A DNA stretch of 64,000 nucleotides from Rosellinia necatrix (GCA_021209875.1 JAGYVD010000001.1:7068001-7132000); one strand, 5' to 3'. Shown: positions 1 to 10,748, counted from the first letter of the stretch. The notes: generated from the sequence alone by a model not told the origin. Numbers and translations are program-made.

Positions 1-330
1 AACCTTTCGAATTGGTAGGGGATGCGAATATGCATATATGCGACTTACATGCTTTGATATAGTAATAGTCAAACCGAGTCTATTCATCAATCGGGCCTAG
101 CCCCTCCAAAGGTGCACTTGGTCAACCAACACCAGGCGCCAGAGCCTCCATGCAATTGCCAGATGCAGTAAAGTAAACACCAACCAAATCTCGCAGCCAT
201 CTCGGTCACGATCGGTGGTATAAATTGTTCTCTTTTTTTTTTTTTTCCTTTTCCCTTTTCCCTTTTTACGGCCACACATGAAACAGGGGGCCCCGCATCG
301 CGAGACAAGAACCACCTCACAGAAGACGGC

Positions 331-1920
331 ATGGACTCGGCGCGCAAGATCGAGCTCCAAGCACCTGAGGACCTCGCGTACCTGATCGCCAACGTCCGAC
401 GCGCCGCCGCCGCCCGCATCGACGAGGCCTTTCCCCCAGTCGATGACAGCACCGAAGATGAGCTACGGACGCGGATCGAAGAGCTTGTGAATGAGGTATG
501 ACTTTGCGCTTTTATTTCTTTTTCTTATTTCTTATTTCTTATTTCTCTTTTTGTTTTTATTTTATTTTGTTCCACCATTCCCAATCGAGTTTTCAAATGC
601 ACACCATGTCAGATCCCCTTCCCCATGTCCAATTCACCTGGTGTCATGTAGACAAAGCCTTGGCATTTCATTCGCATAGTAAGAGAATGGGGCAGATGAA
701 AATGAGTGGATGCGAATGAGAGGAGTGATGAGCGGCCCCAGCCCGGCACATAACCCATCTCAGGCCGACTGTCTAGCACATACGACCATAGGATCTGGAG
801 AACGCGGGGTCCCGTCCGCTCCCCCATAGCTAAGCCAGATACCGCCGGATTAGTAGTTGGGTCGGTGACGACCAGCGAATCCCTGGTGTTGTATGTTTTT
901 ATTGTTTTTATTGTTTTTTGCCTTATTTGGTTTCTTTTTTTGGACTTGTTTACTTTTATTTTATTTCTTTTTCCTTGTCTTAGTTTGATCTTTTGGCAAT
1001 GCATCTACCCCCCTTCCCCCCCCTCCTCCCTCCCCCCTGTCCGTTCACACATGTACAAGCTCCTATCGACGACGTAATCCCGCGTAGTGGCGTGCGTAAA
1101 ACCAGTCCTGCACCTACGTCTGCGCCTGCGCCTGCACCTACACCTGCACCCACACCTGCACCCCGGAAAAAGGCTATGTAACTAACCAAATCCCGTCCCG
1201 CGCGTTCGTTTTCTGTCCTTGCAGTACATACTCCAAACCTTCGCCCTCGCGGCGCCCAACCTGAGCATAAACGGCCTCCCCGTCGACGCCGACCACTTCC
1301 TCTCCGGCTCCGGCGCCGGATCGAATCCCGCCCTCCGCCTGGCCGCGTTGGAGCCGGAGGAGGTCTTCGAGCCCTTCGACGCCCGCAAGCGCGCCCGCGT
1401 GGAGGCCCTCACGGCCGAGGAGGAGGACCTGCTCCGCGACATCGCGCGCCTCAAGCGCGGCGTCCCGGGCGCCGTCGCGGCCGCCTGGTCCGAGGCCGCC
1501 CGCCGCGGCGTCCGCGCCGACGAGGACGCCCTCGAGTCCGCCAACCGCCGCGCCCGCGCGCGCTTTGGCGGCCATCATGACGACGACGACGACGGCGGCG
1601 GCGGCGGAAACAACAACGGCAACGCCGACGGGGTCGGGAATGGAAATGACGCCGGCGCTGCTACGGCGGCTACTTCCGCTGCCGCCGTAGGTGGGAGTGT
1701 GGATGCGGGTGCGGATGCGGGTGCGGATGCGGGTGCGGTTGCGGGCGTCGGTCCGGGGTTGTTGGCCGCTGTCGTGCCGCTCGACCGCCAGGACGACGTC
1801 GAGGCCGGCTTCGCCAGCGCCGTCCGCGGCCTCGCGCGCCTCAAGAGGGAGATGCCCGCCGTCGTGGCTCGCATGGAGAGGGCGCGCAAGGCGGGCGAGT
1901 ACGTCGTCACGGAGCGGTGA
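331..1920 (+). CDS. mis14: Kinetochore MIND complex subunit Mis14/Nsl1
   Basis: Two exons, 331..495 and 1225..1920, give 286 residues. Exon 1 opens with a stretch typical of fungal Mis14 (KIELQAPEDLAYLI, then RRAAAARIDEAFPPV) and the frame continues across the junction as EELVNE/YILQTF, then AAPNLSINGLPV. This family is the Nsl1 subunit of the Mis12/MIND complex, which links centromeric chromatin to the Ndc80 complex. The donor is GTATGA at 496 and the acceptor TTGCAG ends at 1224, so the intron is 729 nt, very long for this kind of genome and rich in T runs. The second half carries a low-complexity insert at about residues 172-233 (poly-Asp, poly-Gly, then DAGADAG repeats). The motif ARLKR..P..VA occurs before and after it. 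The start at 331 is the first Met of the conserved N-terminus. Family call is secure; the exact intron is inferred. Confidence 0.85.
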
Positions 1921-2560
1921 GGTGGGCACCACAAACGTGGCTGGCTGATCGAGGCGGGAAAGTCATGGTGGTTCTGGTTGGCTCCGCGGGAGGGGTCTTG
2001 GTGTAGATCGTCTCCCGTGCATGAATAGCGGCAAAGTATGCGAGGCTACCTTGTCACGGCCAAGCCATACATATAATTGTTATACGCGTCTTTATTAATC
2101 CCACGATACCCCGTTCCAAGGCTCTCGCGGCCATCCTACTGCTTACCCTACCTGATCAGCAAAAGAGCGTCATAAATAAACCTACCGAGGCATGCATTGT
2201 ATTACTCGTGGTTTTATGCAAGTCGATACTAAATGCCGGTTGTTGTAGGGGTTACAGCGTAAACACTTATGTTTGTCTATGAGCAACCAGATTCCTGTCT
2301 ACACGACATCGCGGTCGAAACTACGCCCTGTCCTGCATGCAATTGCTTCGGTCTTGTTTTCCCTTTCGAGCCATCTTCCCATCTATGGTGCCGGGGTTTT
2401 CCCCCCTGTGGCATTAGACGCTTGACAGCCCTGGTCCCAAGTCGCCTTCCCCCCCCCTCCATTATCAAAATGTTAACACCAGCAACCACGGCTCGAGCGC
2501 TGCTGTACATCAATGGACCACTTGAGGCGACCGCTGTTTAGTAGCTCGAAGTTTGCGCAA
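1921..2560. other. Convergent intergenic region
   Basis: This lies between two convergent genes, so it should hold both 3' UTRs. A/T-rich stretches such as CATAAATAAACC near 2170-2180 could serve the + strand gene for polyadenylation. No conserved ORF or repeat is seen. Confidence 0.5.
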
Positions 2561-3934
2561 CTATGCGACAATCTTGGTCTCCTCCGCCTCGACAGCGCCC
2601 TTGCCCGACTCGATCTCGGTGGGCTTGTTCTCGATTGTGGCATCGGCAGGGTCCTTCTCCCACCAGGCGGGGCGTTTCCACTCCTCCTCCTGCCACGGGC
2701 CTGCGTCGCTTAGCTCGCAGCCGCCCTCGCATTGACACTGACCACCGTACATGGCGGGCAAGTTCGCCGCCGGGATGTGCTGCAGGAGGGTGGACTTGTA
2801 GCTGCTCCCGATCACATCGATCTTGGAGGCGGTTACGGGGTCGAGGAAGGCCTTGACGAGCTTCCACACCATCGTCACGGCCCAGCCGGCGTTGATCACG
2901 TACATCTTGCCCAGGCGTTCCGGGTAATTGCTGTTGCTCATGGCGGAAGCTTGCCTTATGTAGTTGATAATCGTCTGCTGGCCGGTGATGCTGACGCCCT
3001 GGACGTCCAAGACGCTGCAAGAAGTCTCGAGGAGGTGGCCCGACTGGCGCGAGCAGGCCGGGAGGCGGGGGTCTACCATCTTTTCGTACTCGACAGCCAG
3101 ATTCAGAAGCATCCTGTCGTTCGTGTATTTCTTTTCCCTCAGGGTCGCGAAGTCTACGCCGCCGAGCTTCTCAAAGTAGCATGGTCTGCCATCCTAGATT
3201 GATCGTGTCAACGACGTCGTCCACCAAGATATCAATAGATTATAGATTAGGGGCCATGGGCCATGGGTCATGGGTCATGGGTCATGGGTGCGTACTTTAT
3301 CAGTCTTGTGATAGAATTGCTTGTAGTATTTGGAGAGCTCCCTCTTGAACGACCCATCCTTGTCCCATGTCCGAACGAGTTCGTCCAGGTTGAGAGGCTC
3401 GGCGGGAGGGTTCTTCTCGGGGTCCTCTGGCGCCAGGGACATAGGCCGGTATACTCCTTTGGCAGGGTCCCAGACGGTCAGGTTCTTTCGCCACTCCTCA
3501 GACTCCACAAACCTGTGAGTTCCAGTTCGGTCAGAATCGGTCAGAATCGGTCAGCAGCCGTGGAGGGGGAGGAGGTTCCGCACATCTTCTTGGCGGCATT
3601 GACGTCCCATTTCCGTGCACGCAGGAATCGAAGCTAGACACCGAGTGGCTCGTCAGCATCCCACGCCCTCTTGGTAGGCTCAACGTCCCCACCGTGCTGC
3701 TGGCCGGGGATGGGTGTGGTGCAAGGGTGCAACACGTACCAGGGTCAGGGTATCGAGGCGCTGTGTCAAGCCTTCGGCCTCGAGCATCAGGCGCAACTGG
3801 TGGACCTGTGCCTGCTGGGCGGCGTTCAGGTGGCCGGGATGGCCCTCGCGGGTCTCGACGGAGGTGGTAGGGAAGTCGTAGTGGTCATACTTGGCATCCA
3901 GCTCCATGTTGGATGTGGGCTTTGTGTCCGCCAT
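2561..3934 (-). CDS. sec14: Sec14-type phosphatidylinositol/phosphatidylcholine transfer protein
   Basis: Four exons on the minus strand, 3934..3740, 3633..3584, 3512..3296 and 3193..2561, give 364 residues. The CRAL-TRIO N-terminal helices are seen in exon 1 and continue as LRFLRARKWDV at the start of exon 2. The lipid-binding CRAL-TRIO domain fills exon 4, with KDGRPCYFEKLGG at its start and then DVQGVSITG, MYVINAGWAVTMVWK and LPAMYGGQCQCEGGC. Sec14 exchanges PI and PC between membranes and keeps Golgi lipid balance for secretion. All junctions keep phase; the second intron splits the Met codon of KKM/FVESEEW. The C-terminal tail is acidic and charged. The length fits fungal Sec14 proteins. 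The function is from family knowledge and the exon model is inferred by hand. Confidence 0.88.
3251..3289. repeat. Heptameric tandem repeat in a sec14 intron
   Basis: Imperfect copies of a GGGTCAT/GGGCCAT heptamer lie inside the last intron of the Sec14 gene (3295..3194 on the minus strand), just past its donor site. Confidence 0.8.
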
Positions 3935-5301
3935 GTCTCGAGGTCAGGGAGGAGGAGGGGGGGAGCGTGTATGTGGTGTCGGTGTGGCGAGGACTGGCGA
4001 GGACTGGCGAGGAGAAGAGGCGAGAGGAGAAGAGAGGGGTTGGATAGGTCAAAGGTGGACGGCGGTATCTGCAGACGACAATCAACAGAGAGGACGCGAG
4101 ACGCTGGCCCAATAACAATACTCTGGACTTGGGGTTTGGAGGTATCAGGAGGGAAGGAGGGAGATCGGAGGGAGTCAACCTGAGTAAATAGTAAATAGGA
4201 ATTTGAGCTGGCCGCATGTAGGCCGGGCCGTCTGCGGTGGATTTGGCCAGAGGACGCAAAAGGTGGCTGAAGGGGGGTGGCTTTTCTCCCACTGATCTGG
4301 CGCTCCAAGGCACGCTATCGTAGCGGTCGACTTAGGCCGGCTTTTAGGGGACTTTTGGGGGGGGTGACCACGGCATTGGCTGCCGTAATCCCCACGTATC
4401 GAACTTGTCGGTTGCCTAGGTGGGCTAGTGCTGCTCGAGTTAGGGGAACATTAGGTACCCATTTAAGTAGTTATGGGCACTCAGTGTATAACTTAAGGAT
4501 GCAGGGAACTGCAGACTGGCTAGGTCCTCCGTCTTGATTTCCACCCGTCCGTCATCGAGATAGGCGGTGTTGAGGATGTCATGTCATCGTCCGGGGACAG
4601 CGCACCGGAGATTTGGACATGGTGCGGAGTTAGGTAATCTTGAAGCCACCTCTCTACTACGGTTTACCTTACACGCGCGTATTACACAGCATACAATGTG
4701 TTATCTCAGTGGACTCGGAATGGATCTTGCCGTGCAGCGACATATCCTGCAGCGGAAAAGTATGTGCTTGGATGGGGATGGGGATGGGGATGGGGATGGG
4801 GATGGGATGGGGTAGTGGTTGTTATTGTTATTGTTATTGCTGCTGCTGTTGTTGATGCGGTGTAGCTCTCCCCCCCATATTATATGTTGCTTACCTAGGT
4901 ACACCTACAAGTCGGTGTCGGACTTCAATCGCCTTCACCTCTGGTCACTCAGGGAATTGACATCGCCTCCGGTCACATACATTGGCTCCGTGAGGAACTC
5001 GAACCGCAACTGCAACTGTTTGGGGAACGGTTGAACAGCGGCCCAGCATCGACTTTTCAGCTTCGGGATGGGAATCCGTGACCAAATGTCGGGTTGCGGT
5101 CGCCTTACAATACAGATACTATACGTCGGCCTTGCCAATCCCGAATCAACTGACCGACCAGAACCGGCGGCCCGGGACACGCTCTACGTCTTCCACCAAT
5201 CCTCGAGCATCAGACGTGGTGCTGGCTGGAGGCATACCCGCTTAGCCTGTGCCGAGCACCACGCCGAATCTGCGACGCACTGTTCTCGGGTGGCGTAACT
5301 C
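3935..5301. other. Intergenic region upstream of sec14 and downstream of prefoldin 3
   Basis: About 1.37 kb without a recognisable gene. Purine-rich sequence just above 3934 (pyrimidine-rich on the sense strand) is probably the sec14 promoter and leader. A GGGGAT hexamer array lies near 4770. Open frames here show no conserved motif. Confidence 0.5.
4770..4857. repeat. GGGGAT hexamer array followed by TTATTG and CTG repeats
   Basis: About seven tandem GGGGAT units run from 4770 to about 4812. They are followed by TTGTTA-type and GCTGCT units to about 4857. It is a G-rich strand next to a T-rich one in an intergenic region. Confidence 0.85.
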
Positions 5302-5998
5302 TCATCCGTTCGGTTGGTCGTCGCCATCCTTGGATCCCGTCCCTTTTCGGTCCTCTTCAGTTTTCTCTTTTCGCTTCTGCACCACCTCCCAATTGTAAAC
5401 CCGAGCTATCGCGACCTCCATCGTCTGATCACGCCGAGTCAGTCTATGGCCATCAACGCCGGGTAGATGGCCCGTGCTCACCGTGATTTGCTCTCTTAAA
5501 AATTCCAGATCCTCTTCGCAGTTCGAGTGGCTTTGCTTGGCAGCTGCTAGCTTGGATGTGAGAAGCGTTTCGGCCTCGTCGAGGGGGTATGACAACATCA
5601 CGTTCGCCTAGTAGTACGTATCTTGTCAGTCACGTAGTAGGGACGGACAGAGGGACGGACAGAAGGACGGATGGGGGTTTCCCTAACGTACCCCCAACCA
5701 CAAATACACCTCATCGGTGGGTGGTATAGTCGCTTTGGCGTACAGTGTATCGTTCAGCTCAAAGGTGGTCTCTATAGGGTCCGAATCGCTCTGTCGTGCG
5801 TCATATCAGTGACTGTCGATGGCGCTGGGATGAAGGGGATGGGATGCACCGTTCTCGTCTTAAGGAATCGAACAGTATCCAACGTCTTCTGTATGTCGGG
5901 CATCTTGTCTTTGAGGCCGGCGATCCTCCGCTGGAGATTCAGCTCCATGAATTGGTATTTCCTAATACAGGTCCCACCATTAGCCAGTTGGAATTTCT

Positions 5999-6047
<49 letters not shown>

Positions 6048-6393
6048 CTTGCGCAACCGTTGATATGCTCTCGTAGCTAGCCAGCGCTTTCCCATTGCAT
6101 TGGTGTACACTCGAGGTACACGGCGAGGGGATGGGTGAGGGACGGGAGAGAGACGTACGAGATCATCTCCTGGAAATTGCGTAGCGTAGCCTCGACTTCT
6201 TGCCGTGACGAGATATAGTCCTCGACCTTGTCGACAAACGGGGCGCAGGGAATCCCCCGAGGGTTCGTGGGGGCCGAGTCTTTCCTACGTTGCGCGCATG
6301 GCGTCAGTCGAGGGGCCAACGACCCATGGGAACATGGAACATTGGTACGCTGGGAACACACCCGACCGCTGTCTCGCTGGCTTGACCCGACAT
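5302..6393 (-). CDS. pac10: Prefoldin subunit 3 (Pac10/VBP1)
   Basis: Six exons on the minus strand, 6393..6362, 6284..6159, 5961..5850, 5790..5692, 5607..5482 and 5424..5302, give 205 residues, normal for the family. Conserved blocks appear in order: NPRGIPCAPFVDKVEDY, then KYQFMELNLQRR, DIQKTLDTVRFLKTR, DPIETTFELNDTLYAKA, DEVYLWLG/ANVMLSYPLDEAE, CEEDLEFLREQIT and TMEVAIARVYNWEV. It is an alpha-type prefoldin subunit, two coiled-coil helices around a beta hairpin, acting in the hexamer that hands unfolded actin and tubulin to CCT. Every junction keeps phase. The 57 nt intron 5481..5425 has no stop and a length divisible by three. The first exon is only 32 nt and is the least certain part. 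The lysine-rich C-terminus ends in KDGDDQPNG. Confidence 0.88.
6004..6044. repeat. (CT)n dinucleotide tract in a prefoldin intron
   Basis: About 20 CT units sit in the 197 nt intron 6158..5962 of the prefoldin 3 gene. On the sense strand the tract reads GA, so it is not the polypyrimidine tract of the acceptor. Confidence 0.9.
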
Positions 6394-7039
6394 GATGGAG
6401 GCTCTCATCCAACCCTCGCGTTGGGTCGGTTTCCTCTGTTCTTCCTTTCTGTCTTTCCCCCTTTCTCCCGCTCTTAGTTTCCTGCGGCGGCTAGGAATGG
6501 GTAGGCGCAGTAGAAGCTCCTCGCATGAGGAAAGCTATCAGCCGTGTCCTAGGGGCCAATGCAGCGTTCAAACAGAACAACAACCGTCCAACCGGGATAG
6601 AATGAATGGAGGGGCATTCATTCCCCAAGAACTTGGACAAGCCATGTGGGGGTTGGATGGGGTTTCCGTTAGGGTAGCCCCTGTCAAAACGCAGCTACCA
6701 CATGCATAAATCATAGGTAATCTATATTCTAGTTATATTCTTAGAAAAATACCTAGTTAGTTACCCAGTATTATTAGCCCATGCAATAATGGGTTTATGC
6801 ACTATCACAGCATTTCTTCACATAAATTACATCAGGCCAATCCAACCAGCGTTGGTCCCCTTCTTTGGCACACATGAAAATGTCGTTCTGTCGTTGTCCA
6901 AACGGCAGGACCTTGCACCATATCTGCACGTTGTTGAAATGGGACGGCGCAGAGTCGGCAACGTAGTGGCCGTTGTTGTCAGGTCGATGAAGGCCAGTGA
7001 GCAATCGGATACGGGCGCCATGGAGCCAGACTTCTTACT
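6394..7039. other. Region between prefoldin 3 and the HET pseudogene
   Basis: The first part is the likely prefoldin promoter, with A/G-rich sequence on the sense strand. From about 6795 to 7039 open frames on the minus strand may be the shifted C-terminal end of the HET gene, but no conserved motif proves it. Confidence 0.4.
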
Positions 7040-8230
7040 CTACAGGCAGCAGCGTAACAGGGCTGCCGGAATAATGCGACTTGATATCATCAGTACCATC
7101 CATTCTTGCTTAGCAACCTGTATCGCCACCCTTGCCAACGGATCATCGCCGGTTGTGCAATCGAGAATCGCAAAACGCAAACCCGATGTGCCTGATGGAG
7201 CCACCACTGCGTCTATTTCTAAGCCCTCTTTCGTCATATTAATATGGGAGGCCGTGTCGCCCGCATTGTGGCCCGTGACTGACCATGCTTTCCTGGTCGT
7301 ATGGTGCACGAAGTCTGCCGGCGTCGTGGCTAAGAGAGAGGCGCTCCCCATGATGTGCAATTATAGGCTGGTCATTCATCTGTCGAATGATCTCCGTCTG
7401 CAGTCGTGCGAAGGCTTTGCCTTGTTCGCCGTGTAGAAGCGGCATGTGTATATCGAATAATCCCACTATCAAGTTTCGGTCAGCAACAACGGTCCGTCAC
7501 ATGGTCATGTCGTTAGCTTCTTACTGAGACAGTACGCTGTACCCTCTTCCCTTGATGTTTTACGCCTGGCTGCTCAGGACATGATTGTGGCAACGATGGT
7601 ACTATCAAGCACCGTCCGTATCGGACTGCGACCATACTCTTTGATAACACCACACCGGCACTGACTCCATTCTCTCCCACCTAGATACTGGTGACAAGGA
7701 AAACATTTAGGTATTAGTTTGTGTCCATGCCTCAAAACAATTCCGTCTATCCCAGTGATAAGAAACAATGGTCTAACCATGGAAAATCGATCGCCAATGA
7801 AGCGCCAGTTTCTGTTATAGAACCACACATTGTCCGGGGCAATAAGCTCCCGGAGTGTCCAGCCACGAGTAAACCATTTGCTCGACCCGATGTCGTCCAA
7901 GAAGGCAACACATACTGCAGCTTTGCTTTACCACAAGTACATGGAATTGATCGCCTCAGAGAGTTCCGAACTACTCCCCTTGTCGGTACAACAAGTGTCG
8001 ACCCAGAGGGATTCGTACTCCAGTTCTCGAGCCACTTCGCGAGCCCTCAGCACCTTTTCGGCCGCTCGCGGCTTCCTGTTCCTCCACGTCCATGGCTCCG
8101 AGAATTCCACGTCTTCGTAAAGGATCTCATTGAGTCCGTGTCGCCAACGGTGTGACAATATGACATATTCGGGGGTGTTCGAATCGAGGAACTCTGTGAG
8201 CTTCAGCGTTTCCACGTGCAGCAATCTCAT
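7040..8230 (-). pseudogene. Decayed HET-domain (heterokaryon incompatibility-type) gene
   Basis: The frame from ATG at 8230 reads as a HET domain start (MRLLHVETLKL, YVILSHRW, WVDTCCTDK, SSELSEAINSMY). It then meets TAA at 7930..7928, where the family has Tyr. The same frame continues with CVAFLDDI, SKWFTRGWTLRELIAPD and ITGIDGIVLRHGH, then meets TGA at 7576..7574 where a Trp is expected. After that it reads ARRKTSREEGTAYCL, crosses a good 59 nt intron (7524..7466), and resumes as GLFDIHMPLLHGE. Near 7355 a one-base frame change leads into SLLATTPADF and a C-terminal stretch. Family members act in non-self recognition and cell death. Two nonsense codons and a frameshift in otherwise well-kept sequence point to a recent pseudogene. 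The C-terminus may run to about 6795. Confidence 0.82.
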
Positions 8231-9431
8231 GTTTTTCGACGGGAATATCCAAGGAGAATGACAAAATGAGCGAACCGAATTTAACGCCGAGCGACGAGCT
8301 AGGCGATGCTAAAGATGGAGGGGGGCGGGCTGTCTCGCAACACCCCCCAATATTATCCCTGTCATGCCAGCAGTTCAGCCTCAACCGCGCTCAGTGGCAG
8401 CCGTAGTAGCCCCCCTTTGGCCCCCAAACTTGGCTTTGTCTCTATAAATCTCAGCGACTTCGGATGGTGCGCAACCGAATAATCCAGCAAGCGAAAAGCG
8501 CTGCGGCGTTTACATTATGAATATGTACGCGTGTATTGTCCCATTAGGACCCTCGCGGTTGGAGACACGTTTAATGAAATATTTCATAATTTTCATTCCG
8601 CGAGAGTGTCACTATAGTTCTGCCCCTAGTATATATACTATATATCGTTGAAACCACCGCTTCAAGGGCTGTCACAACTACTCAGTTCACTTCTAGGGGG
8701 ACATGTTAGGGGAGAACGGTGTCGTACAATGTTCTTGTCATTTAATAGCCAGTCCCCAAATGGGTTTCACGCCGCGGCTGATATGCGACCGAATAAGATA
8801 TTAATCACGCTTCATCTTCTCAATATTCGGCCCCGGATGTTTCATTCAACCACAGATGATTCGCCGACCGCCGTATCCGCGCCCTCACTCACCCACGTGG
8901 TCCTGCGAGCCTCGGACATGACCGATCGTCAAAGTCTTCACCCCGAGGCGAGCGGTTTTCCTTCTAAGTGTGACAGCGGCAGCCGCTCAATATAAGTGAT
9001 GTCGGGTCCAGAGCCTAGCAGCCCCGATTGAGAAGGGAGGCCTTCCTGTGGTCCCCAGACGCGGTCTCAGGGCGTTGTACACGTGCCACAAGCAACCTGG
9101 AGAACCGGGGCGTTCCTGACGTCCCAGGGCTCGGATTGGACCGCTCTCCCGAACGCCTCGGGGCGTGGCTACACGCATGCGACGTGCGGCAAATGAGAGG
9201 CGGGTTTGAAATGGGTCGTGCGAATATGGGCGGCGAGGAGCGGAGGCGTGCCAGATTCATCACCTCGGACTCTTTATGAAGGGCGAGCTGGAGGCCGTGT
9301 TGGAATGAGACATCTCCCTCTTCTGCTCCTTGTCTGATTCTGTTCGACAAGACTTTGCGTACCGCTGGCCACTTTCCGCGAGCCCTAGCTACCCATAAGC
9401 CGCCCGTATCAACTCCCTACGATCTGCCGCG
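8231..9431. other. Intergenic region
   Basis: About 1.2 kb. The first part would be the promoter of the HET gene. Several short open frames occur on both strands, but none shows conserved residues or a domain. No repeat is recognised. Confidence 0.4.
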
Positions 9432-9671
9432 ATGTGCAAGTTTGTGAAAATCACGTATATGCGCCAGGGTTGCAAGAGATATCCGAGACACATACAGACC
9501 GAGCGTCACCTTAGCGAGTTGTGCGATCACTCCAACAGAGGACTCAGCTGTCCTAATTTGAGGCAAGACAGCTCGATGGCATTCGGGTCAGTCACTAAGC
9601 CAGGCAGTTGCTCGCTCTGTTCGAAAAATTGTAAGATATCTCCATCGTATTCCGGGAGCTTTCTTGTCTAA
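9432..9671 (+). CDS. Small cysteine-containing hypothetical protein
   Basis: A single 79-codon open frame begins MCKFVKITYM and contains seven cysteines, including a CSLCSKN (CxxC) pair near the end and spaced cysteines in the first half. It resembles in style the short Cys/His-containing proteins beginning MC that are common in filamentous ascomycetes, which usually have no assigned function. There is no signal peptide or membrane segment. The flanks have no obvious splice structure and it may be a degenerate or chance frame. No function is proposed. Confidence 0.35.
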   Translation: MCKFVKITYMRQGCKRYPRHIQTERHLSELCDHSNRGLSCPNLRQDSSMAFGSVTKPGSCSLCSKNCKISPSYSGSFLV

Positions 9672-9920
9672 TGCCCCCCAGGAACGAAGTCAATGGGTGG
9701 AATCAGCGGCCTGGCCCTCATGTGGGTAGTATACCTGTCGTCTAGAACCCCACAAGGGGCAAAAGACGGGGCTCTGGGTGGAGGTTTGGTTCCAACGCTT
9801 GAGGGTCAGAGTTGGGGATTCATATGTAGTCATGGATAGGTTTAAACACTCGCCCCTTTGCTCTCACCGTTCTCTAGGGCGGAACTGGCATTGCCGTCCG
9901 TGCATCCTTCAACGGCCCCT

Positions 9921-10700
9921 TCATTTTTTTGGGCCGACCAGTGCATCTAACTCTTCCACTATTTCGTCTGCACTTGCGTACTTCTCGTCCCAGCACTTGC
10001 GAATGATATGGGCGGCTGGGACTCCTTCCAGGCTAGGAAATACCTCGGCGGCGTAGTTTCTCTCGATATCATCGTCTTCCATCCCGGCACAGGGCTCGCC
10101 CCAGGCCGTTATCTCATAGATGGCAGATCCAAGCGCGAAGAGCTCTCTCTGCCGAGCGGGTCGATGCTCGAACTTTCTCCCTCGACATGGCAGCTCATAG
10201 GCGGATGCCTCATACACGAGCGGTCCCAGCTCGTCGTTGCCCGCGATCAGGGAACCCCCGAAGTCCCCGATCTTGACGCGGTATTCGTCAAAGATGAACA
10301 GGTTGCGGCAGGTCATATCGCAGTGCTGCACGCCCATCCTGTGCACGTGGCGCATGCCCAGGGCCACGTCGAGGGCCATCCGCAGTCGGACATGCTCGCC
10401 CAGCGGCGCGTCGCCACGGTTCTCGATGAAGCTGCGCACCTCCCCCAAAGGCGCGTATTCGACCCGCAGAGAGTGGACACCCGGGTGGACCTCCTCCAGA
10501 CCGAAGCAACGCAAGATGTGCGGGTGTTCGCCGAGGTGCTTGTACACCAATGCTTCTCGCGCAAGCACCTTCTCGCTGTTATGCTCGCACATGGCGCGAA
10601 GCACGCCCCCCTCCCAGACCTGGTAGCCCTTGAGCGCCGTCTTCTTGTCGGTCGAGGTCACGAAACAACTCCCCCCGAGGCCGATGATGGACCACCACAT
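9921..10700 (-). CDS. Compact protein kinase domain protein
   Basis: Single exon, 259 residues, almost exactly one kinase domain. The glycine loop is IGLGGSCFV (6-14), the ATP lysine is K24 in TALKGY, and the helix C glutamate is E49. The catalytic loop is HCDMTCRN (D128, N133) and the magnesium loop is DFG at 146-148. The ELFALGSAIYEITAWGEPC block matches the F-helix region. Catalytic K, E, D, N and DFG are all present, so it is probably active, but the usual HRD arginine is a cysteine (HCD). The activation segment is short and no phosphorylatable TxY or clear APE is seen. Fungal genomes carry many such single-domain kinases of unknown target. The start at 10700 abuts a 14 bp tandem repeat, so an upstream start cannot be excluded. 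Confidence 0.75.
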   Translation of the reverse strand: MWWSIIGLGGSCFVTSTDKKTALKGYQVWEGGVLRAMCEHNSEKVLAREALVYKHLGEHPHILRCFGLEEVHPGVHSLRVEYAPLGEVRSFIENRGDAPLGEHVRLRMALDVALGMRHVHRMGVQHCDMTCRNLFIFDEYRVKIGDFGGSLIAGNDELGPLVYEASAYELPCRGRKFEHRPARQRELFALGSAIYEITAWGEPCAGMEDDDIERNYAAEVFPSLEGVPAAHIIRKCWDEKYASADEIVEELDALVGPKK

Positions 10701-10706
10701 GGTGCC

Positions 10707-10748
10707 GTGGTAGTGGTGCAGTGGTAGTGGTGCCGTGGTAGTGGTGAG
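10707..10748. repeat. 14 bp tandem repeat upstream of the kinase start
   Basis: Three tandem copies of a 14-mer (GTGGTAGTGGTGCM, the last diverging at its end) lie directly before the kinase start codon. They occupy what would be its 5' UTR. Confidence 0.85.

Noticed and set aside
1174..1934. Open frames antisense to Mis14 exon 2
   Set aside because: Same G/C-rich shadow effect; composition is Ala/Arg/Gly-rich with no motif.
7914..7930. A tiny intron (GTAAAGC..CTGCAG) that would remove the first HET stop codon
   Set aside because: It would be only 17 nt, too short to be spliced, and leaves no branch point.
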